This document shows positions 1 to 4,291 of a stretch of DNA of 6,344 nucleotides, piece after piece. How positions within the stretch are numbered: the first letter of the stretch is position 1; every line of letters begins with the position of its first letter. The stretch is from an uncultured Clostridia bacterium (GTDB lineage Bacteria > Bacillota > Clostridia > Christensenellales > CAG-314): positions 1-6,344 of the forward strand of contig CAKQXG010000120.1 in assembly GCA_934281515.1 (NCBI GenBank), given 5' to 3'. The notes beneath the pieces are model-generated. The model was given only the letters and a program-made list of their open reading frames with translations, made no database searches and had not been told where the DNA came from. Position numbers and translations under genes: made by a program.

Positions 1-1554
1 TGGGCTAAAATGAAAGAAACCAAGCTTGCTTGGGACGAACATGCTTTGTCGGAGTATACCGACGTCAAGCAAGTAGTACTGCACAACAATATCACGGTAG
101 AAAAGAAAAATCTGCCCGACAGCTATTTCTGGCACAAGGGTGACAAAGCCACTCTCAGATGGGAACCGTGTTACGATAGCGCACTGAACGATTGTACGCC
201 GAATCACCTAAAGGGATTGCTCGAAGGCTCTATTAAGGAAAACTACCGTGGCGAAGATTGGGAAGAGGGAGGTTACAGAAACCAAAAAGCACTTTATGTC
301 AGCAACGGTATCGGCGTCAACGGCAACTACATGACCCTCGGCTACAAAAACGGTCTGACCGTCGAAAAGGACGGCAACGGCAAAGACGTAATCAAGGCCG
401 ACAACGGCGGTATTTACATCGTTTGCGACTTCAACAGCAGCAAGGACACAATGTACAACGAGCCGCACACTTCCTTTATGGCTTACCACAAACACGGCTC
501 GGAAAACTCACAAGGCACAAGAGAAGTAAAGAATGTAACCTTTATCGGCAACTCGGGCAAGACGGACATTGTCAACGGACCTGCGGAACTGATGATGTTC
601 CAGGCAAAACTCGACGGAGTAAAACTCGACAATATTGTCGGCAACAAATGGTTCTGCAATGCGGAGCTTGACCTCGGCACCTCCGTCGACATTACAAACT
701 GCAAGTTCTACGACAGTTTCAGTCAGATGGTTTTCGGATGGTACGCAGATACAATCAACGTTACCAACTGCGAAATGAAGCGTAGCGGCGGACCGCTGTT
801 TATCCTTGTCACCAAGACCGAGAGTGAAGACAGAGACGAGTACAAGGCAAGCAATACCGTACTTAACATCGATTCGGTTGCCAACATGAACAGTTGGCTT
901 ACGGGTGCCGAGGCGTGGTTTACCATTAACCTGGGGGCAGAGTCGGCAAGTATGGCGAGCCAGTTGCTTGCATTGCCCAAAATTGTGGACAACACCGCAG
1001 GAAGCCACTTTGCACAAGTCGGTGCGGACTACACTGTCAAGAGCAACGCAATTGCGGTACTTATCCCCACTCCCGGCGACGTGTTCAAAAACACCAGCAG
1101 CATTATCGGCAAAATCAAGGTGGGCGATACGGAATACGGCATGGACGACAAAACGTTTAAAGCCATCATCGGTTCCTCGGCAGAAGCTAGCGTTGCGCCC
1201 GTGTTTAAGAGCGGCAGTAAGGACATGACCGCCACAATGGGACAAAACGTCAACTACGGTTACATTGCCGCTATCCCCGACGGAAAAGACGTCATATCCG
1301 GCGCGGCAAAACTGCTCAACCCGACGGCCGATACAATGGTGTCTGCAATAATTCAAAATTGGCAAGCGTTGGGACTTCAAGCACAACCCACAGAAGAACA
1401 AGCAACGGAAATTGCAAACAAACTGTGGATGGATTCGTGGAGCAAACAGCATACGGATACATTCGGACTGTACATCAACCCCGCGCCGCTGGCAGGACAA
1501 TCGGGATTGAAACACTTCCTGATGGTATTCGGCGAACAAACAGCTCAACAATAA
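1..1554 (+). CDS. C-terminal part of a large, probably extracellular beta-helix-like protein (5' partial)
   Basis: I do not recognise a named family. The reading frame is open from the first base. The first ATG is at position 10, but the nine bases before it contain no ribosome binding site, so this Met is probably internal and the true start lies to the left. About residues 177-270 (counting from the window edge) alternate short hydrophobic strands with Asn/Asp/Gly turns, such as VKNVTFIGNSG, VDITNCKFYDS and INVTNCEMKRSGG. That is the look of right-handed parallel beta-helix repeats found in secreted carbohydrate-binding or adhesin-like proteins. The rest is rich in Asn, Asp, Gly, Thr and aromatics with few Cys, which also suggests export. 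The C-terminal region (about 271-517) looks like a separate mixed alpha/beta domain. There is no LPXTG motif and no C-terminal membrane anchor, so any signal or lipoprotein peptide would be in the missing N-terminus. Function is unknown; a strong terminator follows 18 bases after the stop. Confidence 0.8.
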   Translation, partial: WAKMKETKLAWDEHALSEYTDVKQVVLHNNITVEKKNLPDSYFWHKGDKATLRWEPCYDSALNDCTPNHLKGLLEGSIKENYRGEDWEEGGYRNQKALYVSNGIGVNGNYMTLGYKNGLTVEKDGNGKDVIKADNGGIYIVCDFNSSKDTMYNEPHTSFMAYHKHGSENSQGTREVKNVTFIGNSGKTDIVNGPAELMMFQAKLDGVKLDNIVGNKWFCNAELDLGTSVDITNCKFYDSFSQMVFGWYADTINVTNCEMKRSGGPLFILVTKTESEDRDEYKASNTVLNIDSVANMNSWLTGAEAWFTINLGAESASMASQLLALPKIVDNTAGSHFAQVGADYTVKSNAIAVLIPTPGDVFKNTSSIIGKIKVGDTEYGMDDKTFKAIIGSSAEASVAPVFKSGSKDMTATMGQNVNYGYIAAIPDGKDVISGAAKLLNPTADTMVSAIIQNWQALGLQAQPTEEQATEIANKLWMDSWSKQHTDTFGLYINPAPLAGQSGLKHFLMVFGEQTAQQ

Positions 1555-1572
1555 CAACGTAAAAACAACACA

Positions 1573-1608
1573 AAAAGGGCAGGACTTGGATTCAAGTCCT
1601 GCCCTTTT
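1573..1608 (+). terminator. Rho-independent terminator of the beta-helix-like gene
   Basis: This is a perfect 16-bp inverted repeat: arms at 1573-1588 and 1593-1608 with a GATT tetraloop. The stem core is GGGCAGGACTTG and its complement; the 5' arm begins AAAA and the 3' arm ends TTTT. It begins 18 bases after the TAA stop at 1552-1554. The A-run/T-run flanks mean it could work in both directions, so it may also stop leftward transcription from the convergent aminopeptidase gene. Confidence 0.92.
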
Positions 1609-1765
1609 GCTACAAGGTGAATTATACTTTTAAGCGCAACGTTAAGAAAAAGAGCGTATTTCCTCTGATCTCGGCAAAACAGTTTTCTGTCGTTGCCAAA
1701 TCGATTAGGGCTACGTCAAACGGTTTTCAAGTGTACAAATAGTAAAAGTTTTTGGAAAGGGGTGC

Positions 1766-1799
1766 GGGGAGAACCTTTTTGCCTAAAAAGGTTCTCCCC
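1766..1799 (-). terminator. Palindromic hairpin, probable terminator of the M29 aminopeptidase gene
   Basis: This is a perfect 15-bp inverted repeat: arms at 1766-1780 and 1785-1799 with a 4-base loop. The outer part of the stem is GGGG/CCCC and the inner part is a T-run against an A-run. It lies 32 bases beyond the stop of the leftward aminopeptidase gene. Neither side has a clean U-tract; the leftward side continues GCACCCCTTTCC and then AAAAACTTTT. Position suggests a terminator, but it could instead be a member of a dispersed intergenic palindrome family, since a related hairpin follows the isomerase gene at 3885-3928. Confidence 0.6.
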
Positions 1800-1831
1800 C
1801 AAATACTTCAAAATCAAAAACTAAAAAATAA

Positions 1832-3064
1832 CTAAATTACCCATTCGCCGTCGCGGAACAGGGGTACGACTGCGCCGTCAAAACCTATGCCGTCGATGTC
1901 GATGTCCTTGGTGCCTACCATAAAGTCTACGTGTTGCAGGCTGCTGTTCATGCCGTGTTCGGCAAGTTGCTCGTTGGTCATTGCCGTACCGCCCTTGACG
2001 GTGGTTGGGTAGCTTGCGCCGAAAGCAAGGTGGCAGCTGGCGTTTTCGTCAAACAGTGTGTTGAAGAACAGTATACCGCTTTCGGCAATGGGCGATTTTT
2101 TGCCGATAAGAGCAATTTCGCCAAGGCTCAACACGCCTTCGTCAGCCGACAACAAACCTTTAAGCGCGTCGTAACCGACTTCGGCGGTGTAGTCCACAAC
2201 CTTGCCGTCGCGGAAAGTGACGGAGAACTTGTCGATAATGTTGCCATTGTTGACAAGCGGCAGTGCGTTGACAACCGTGCCGTTGATTTTTTTGTTGTGC
2301 GGCGCGGTAAAGATTTCTTCCGTGGGCATGTTTGCCGTAAAGGGTATGCCGTCTTGTCCTGCTTCTTCTGCCGCCATCCACTCGTGGTCGATTGCAAGAC
2401 CTACCGTCAGGTCGGTGCCATGCTTGTTGGACATGTGGATGTACTCGAAGTTGTGGTCGTTGAGGAACTTTGCACGGCGGTGCAACGTGTCGATGTGTTT
2501 GCGCCATGCCTCGGTCGGGTTGTCGGTGTCAAGGCGCATAATGTGACCGATGGCGTTCCACATCTTGTCGATGGCTTCGTCGACAGGCACGTCGGGGAAC
2601 ACTTGCGCTGCCCATGCGGGTGTAGGGATACTGACGATTGTCCAACGCAGGTAGTTGCTCATGGTTGCTTTGCGGAAGTTTACCATGGCTTTGCTTGTAG
2701 CAACGTTGGCTGCGGCTAGTTTGTCGGGATCGCAACCTTTGTAGATGTTGGGGTTGCCTGCGCTGATGCTGACAAGACAGCACTTGTGGTCGATAAAGTA
2801 TTGCGCTTGCGCAACTTGGTAGTCGGGTACGTCGCACAGTGTTTCCTTGTCGGCGTTAAGCATGTTGATGCGCCCGAGCACTTCGTCACGCCATTGCATA
2901 AGCACACGCTTTGCGCCGAATTCGTACGCCTTTTCGGCAATACGGTGGGCAAAGTCGGCGCAGTTGACGTCGCAGCGGATAACTACTTCTTGCCCTTTTT
3001 GCATGTTTGCGCCGATTCTTATTGCAAGCTCGGCAAAATTGTTCAGTTGTTTTTCGGTAAGCAT
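1832..3064 (-). CDS. M29-family metallo-aminopeptidase (AmpS/PepS/aminopeptidase T type)
   Basis: This is a complete 410-residue protein, the usual length for peptidase family M29. These cytoplasmic, dimeric, two-metal exopeptidases remove N-terminal residues from peptides and supply amino acids from peptide breakdown. The C-terminal half carries the conserved metal-binding pattern: Glu249/Glu250 in NMPTEEIFTAP, Glu316 in SLGEIALIG, His345 in NASCHLAFG, and His378 with Asp380 in QHVDFMVGT. The N-terminal half has the typical opening LNNFAELAIRIGANMQKGQEVVI, here running about residues 7-29. No signal peptide is present, so it should act in the cytoplasm. The ATG is supported by AAAGGAG six bases upstream (3071-3077, minus strand). 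A perfect-consensus promoter lies about 80 bases upstream, with palindromes between it and the start, so expression is probably strong and possibly repressible. The gene is divergent from the isomerase gene and appears monocistronic. Substrate preference cannot be read from the sequence. Confidence 0.94.
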   Translation of the reverse strand: MLTEKQLNNFAELAIRIGANMQKGQEVVIRCDVNCADFAHRIAEKAYEFGAKRVLMQWRDEVLGRINMLNADKETLCDVPDYQVAQAQYFIDHKCCLVSISAGNPNIYKGCDPDKLAAANVATSKAMVNFRKATMSNYLRWTIVSIPTPAWAAQVFPDVPVDEAIDKMWNAIGHIMRLDTDNPTEAWRKHIDTLHRRAKFLNDHNFEYIHMSNKHGTDLTVGLAIDHEWMAAEEAGQDGIPFTANMPTEEIFTAPHNKKINGTVVNALPLVNNGNIIDKFSVTFRDGKVVDYTAEVGYDALKGLLSADEGVLSLGEIALIGKKSPIAESGILFFNTLFDENASCHLAFGASYPTTVKGGTAMTNEQLAEHGMNSSLQHVDFMVGTKDIDIDGIGFDGAVVPLFRDGEWVI

Positions 3065-3070
3065 AGTCTA

Positions 3071-3077
3071 CTCCTTT
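3071..3077 (-). promoter_or_regulatory. Ribosome binding site of the M29 aminopeptidase
   Basis: On the minus strand this reads AAAGGAG, followed by six bases and then ATG at 3064-3062. It fixes the start codon. Confidence 0.9.
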
Positions 3078-3084
3078 CGCTTGC

Positions 3085-3100
3085 ACATATGCGCATATGT
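3085..3100. repeat. 16-bp perfect palindrome in the aminopeptidase leader
   Basis: ACATATGCGCATATGT reads the same on both strands. It overlaps a second inverted repeat, GCGCATA at 3091-3097 and TATGCGC at 3104-3110. On the leftward transcript that pair could form a 7-bp stem with a six-base loop. The two structures share bases 3091-3100, so only one can form at a time. It could be a repressor operator or an alternative RNA fold upstream of the ribosome binding site; sequence alone does not decide. Confidence 0.65.
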
Positions 3101-3118
3101 ATGTATGCGCCGCAAACG

Positions 3119-3142
3119 ACATATGTAAATTTGTACATATGT
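3119..3142. promoter_or_regulatory. Paired ACATATGT boxes, candidate operator of the aminopeptidase promoter
   Basis: Two identical 8-bp palindromes (ACATATGT) lie at 3119-3126 and 3135-3142, sixteen bases apart start to start. The second directly abuts the -10 element at 3143-3148, so it covers the region between -10 and the predicted transcription start, and the first lies just downstream of that start. This is where a repressor would block initiation or early elongation. The same core recurs in the 3085-3100 palindrome. No regulator gene is visible in the window, so the binding protein is unknown. Confidence 0.5.
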
Positions 3143-3171
3143 ATTATATCCGCTTTTGCAGTGCATGTCAA
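3143..3171 (-). promoter_or_regulatory. Sigma-A promoter with perfect consensus, driving the M29 aminopeptidase
   Basis: Read on the minus strand, the -35 element TTGACA (3171-3166) and the -10 element TATAAT (3148-3143) are both exact consensus and separated by exactly 17 bases. The expected start of transcription is near 3136, giving a leader of about 70 bases before the ATG at 3064. A promoter this strong with palindromes directly downstream suggests control by repression. Confidence 0.88.
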
Positions 3172-3280
3172 ACAAATATACGTGAAGTATTTTTCATATT
3201 TGGCGCAAGCAAATTACTTTGCGTTTTTATTTTGGTGTTTGCTCAAAAAAGTTGTAGGGTCAGTAACTTTGTCATTCTGC

Positions 3281-3309
3281 TTGTCTGTAAGTCGTGCTTG
3301 TGATATAAT
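3281..3309 (+). promoter_or_regulatory. Sigma-A promoter with extended -10, driving the cyclophilin gene
   Basis: The -35 element TTGTCT (3281-3286, four of six consensus bases) is followed after 17 bases by an exact TATAAT at 3304-3309. That TATAAT is preceded by TGA, forming an extended -10 (TGATATAAT). Transcription would begin near 3316, leaving a short leader of about 27 bases that contains only the ribosome binding site. Confidence 0.8.
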
Positions 3310-3333
3310 CGGTACATAGACGATAACAACTAC

Positions 3334-3338
3334 GGAGG
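3334..3338 (+). promoter_or_regulatory. Ribosome binding site of the cyclophilin gene
   Basis: GGAGG sits four bases before the ATG at 3343 and determines the chosen start. Confidence 0.88.
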
Positions 3339-3342
3339 ATTT

Positions 3343-3867
3343 ATGAAAAACCCAATCGTTACAATTACAATGGCTGACGGCAAGCAAATCAAGATCGAAC
3401 TGTACCCCGACGTTGCGCCGGAGACGGTAAACAACTTTGTGTCGCTGGTAAACAAAGGCTTTTACAACGGACTCAAGTTTCATCGCGTTATCCGCGGATT
3501 TATGATACAGGGCGGTTGTCCCAAGGGCAACGGTACGGGTGGTCCCGGCTACTGCATCAAGGGCGAGTTTGGCGCAAACGGCGTTGCAAACGACCTTATG
3601 CACGAGCGCGGAGTAGTCAGTATGGCACGTGCACAAAACCCCGACAGCGCAGGCAGTCAGTTTTTTATCATGCACTACGATGCGCCGCACCTTGACGGAC
3701 AGTACGCCGCTTTCGGTCGGGTGATCGAGGGTATGGACGTGGTGGACGAAATTGCCGACGAGTACACAGACTACAGCGATCGTCCCTACTACGACCAAAT
3801 AATGAAGTCTGTCACCGTCGACACTTTCGGCGAGACTTATCCCGAGCCGCATAAGATTTCTAAATAA
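3343..3867 (+). CDS. ppiB: Cyclophilin-type peptidyl-prolyl cis-trans isomerase
   Basis: This is a complete 174-residue single-domain cyclophilin with no signal peptide or membrane segment, so it is a cytoplasmic folding helper that speeds cis-trans isomerisation of X-Pro bonds. The family core is intact: FHRVIRGFMIQGG at 46-58 with the catalytic Arg48 and pocket residues Phe53, Met54 and Gln56; the NGTGGPG loop at 63-69; SMARAQNPDSAGSQFFI at 93-109; and LDGQYAAFGRV at 117-127. Compared with human cyclophilin A, the position of Trp121 is His116 and the position of His126 is Tyr121. Such changes are common in bacterial cyclophilins, and loss of that Trp is known to weaken cyclosporin binding. 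The C-terminal tail after about residue 138, rich in Asp and Tyr, is slightly longer than the minimal bacterial form. The gene has its own promoter and a hairpin after the stop, so it is probably monocistronic. The symbol ppiB is by similarity to short cytoplasmic forms. Confidence 0.96.
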   Translation: MKNPIVTITMADGKQIKIELYPDVAPETVNNFVSLVNKGFYNGLKFHRVIRGFMIQGGCPKGNGTGGPGYCIKGEFGANGVANDLMHERGVVSMARAQNPDSAGSQFFIMHYDAPHLDGQYAAFGRVIEGMDVVDEIADEYTDYSDRPYYDQIMKSVTVDTFGETYPEPHKISK

Positions 3868-3884
3868 TTTTTGGGTGTTGGTTT

Positions 3885-3928
3885 TGAGGGGAATGGAAAC
3901 TTTTTTCCAAAAGTTTCCATTCCCCTCA
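3885..3928 (+). terminator. Long hairpin downstream of the cyclophilin gene, probable terminator
   Basis: This is a perfect 20-bp inverted repeat: arms at 3885-3904 and 3909-3928 with loop TTCC. It starts 17 bases after the TAA stop. The stem begins TGAGGGGAATGG and ends in a TTTT/AAAA pairing next to the loop. An imperfect T-rich stretch (TTACTTTTT) follows a few bases after the stem on the plus strand. It resembles the hairpin at 1766-1799 in design, so it may also belong to a dispersed palindrome family. Confidence 0.7.
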
Positions 3929-4029
3929 CACAATTACTTTTTAAAAGCTTTAATCTGGTAAGTAATCAGTAGCTTACTTTGTTTTCAAAAATTTTTTTCA
4001 ATTATTGACGATTTTCACGTTTCAAACTA

Positions 4030-4058
4030 TTGCATTTTGCCGAAAATAGTGCTAACAT
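4030..4058 (+). promoter_or_regulatory. Candidate copA promoter
   Basis: TTGCAT (4030-4035) and TAACAT (4053-4058) are separated by 17 bases, but match consensus at only three and four of six positions. The predicted start of transcription near 4065 falls at the edge of the operator-like dyad, the expected arrangement for a repressed copper promoter. An alternative with TTGACG at 4005-4010 has a good -35 but only TATTGC as -10. Positional logic supports the first, sequence quality is poor, and confidence is low. Confidence 0.35.
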
Positions 4059-4062
4059 AAGT

Positions 4063-4090
4063 ACAGGTACCCCCTGTGGGTACAAATGTA
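4063..4090. promoter_or_regulatory. Copper-responsive operator candidate (CsoR-like dyad plus cop box)
   Basis: An inverted repeat GTACCC-N5-GGGTAC occupies 4067-4083. Its TACCCCC...GGGTA core resembles known CsoR operators, where the copper-sensing repressor CsoR sits on a pseudo-palindrome with G/C tracts flanked by TA. The sequence TACAAATGTA at 4081-4090 exactly fits the TACANNTGTA cop box bound by CopY repressors and overlaps the dyad's right end. A further ACAGG-N5-CCTGT repeat (4063-4077) interleaves with the dyad. Its place upstream of copA supports a copper-control role. CsoR versus CopY cannot be decided, and no repressor gene is in the window. Confidence 0.6.
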
Positions 4091-4172
4091 TCGCCTTTTT
4101 GTCACCGTATAGTGTAAGCAATACAGTGTTCGGGTTTAACAAGATTGCGGATTTACCGTCACCAATGCTTGT

Positions 4173-4232
4173 TGCTTTGAGCGCCGTATTGTTGTCAAGT
4201 CATCAAAGCACGTTGCATGCGGCTGCGCAACG
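4173..4232 (+). other. Potentially structured leader RNA upstream of copA
   Basis: Two inverted repeats lie back to back with no gap. TGCTTTGA (4173-4180) pairs with TCAAAGCA (4203-4210) as an 8-bp stem with a 22-base loop. CGTTGC (4211-4216) pairs with GCAACG (4227-4232) as a 6-bp stem with a 10-base loop. The second arm is also part of the palindrome GCAACGTTGC (4227-4236), and CGTTGCA is repeated at 4211 and 4231. No U-tract follows, so it is not an obvious terminator. It matches no riboswitch class I recognise and could be chance. Confidence 0.35.
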
Positions 4233-4278
4233 TTGCAGAAATGTGTTGAAGTAGAGCATTTTTCAGTGGCGAAAGACG

Positions 4279-4286
4279 GAAAGGGG
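4279..4286 (+). promoter_or_regulatory. Ribosome binding site of copA
   Basis: The purine run GAAAGGGG ends five bases before the ATG at 4292. It selects this ATG, which also places the metal-binding domain at the protein's extreme N-terminus as expected. Confidence 0.8.
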
Positions 4287-4291
4287 AACAT

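Larger units (their letters stand above)
1555..1831. other. Convergent intergenic region without genes
   Basis: This gap separates two genes that face each other. Apart from the two hairpins (1573-1608 and 1766-1799) I see no reading frame with a ribosome binding site and no convincing promoter. The stretch 1610-1750 is AT-rich, with no repeat or structure I can support. Confidence 0.7.
3929..4291. other. Non-coding upstream region and leader of copA
   Basis: I see no convincing gene here. The stretch 3934-4020 is AT-rich without clear structure. Stretch 4005-4058 holds weak promoter-like hexamers: TTGACG at 4005-4010, and TTGCAT at 4030-4035 paired at 17 bases with TAACAT at 4053-4058. Stretch 4063-4090 holds the copper-type operator. 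Stretch 4173-4232 holds two adjacent inverted repeats that could fold in RNA. A reading frame at 4030-4254 begins with TTG, lacks a ribosome binding site and resembles no protein I know. Confidence 0.65.

Noticed and set aside
508..1557. Open frame of 349 codons on the minus strand opposite the first gene
   Set aside because: The Cys/Arg/His-rich translation has no domain resemblance, and the plus frame is a coherent protein followed by a proper terminator.
1931..2719. Open frame of 262 codons on the plus strand opposite the M29 gene
   Set aside because: It is antisense to the conserved metal-binding half of the aminopeptidase. The Val/Cys/Gly-rich translation is typical of a shadow frame.
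3209..3233. Small hairpin GCAAA-TTAC-TTTGC followed by a T-rich run, resembling a terminator
   Set aside because: The stem has only five pairs, mostly A-T, and no plus-strand gene ends before it. It is probably chance in AT-rich promoter DNA.
2786..3319. Plus-strand open frame of 177 codons spanning the aminopeptidase start and the intergenic region
   Set aside because: It crosses the aminopeptidase 5' end, its ribosome binding site and both divergent promoters, and its composition changes abruptly at the gene boundary.
3214..3933. Open frame of 239 codons on the minus strand across the cyclophilin gene
   Set aside because: It is antisense to a clear cyclophilin, runs through its promoter and terminator hairpin, and has no ribosome binding site I can support.
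4026..4050. Inverted repeat ACTATT-N13-AATAGT in the copA upstream region, considered as a CueR/MerR-type site
   Set aside because: The arms are AT-only apart from one base, there is no 19-20 bp promoter spacer around it, and it does not match known CueR operator sequence.
4030..4254. Possible 74-residue leader peptide gene upstream of copA
   Set aside because: It starts with TTG, has no ribosome binding site, contains the operator within its frame, and lacks a metal-binding motif.
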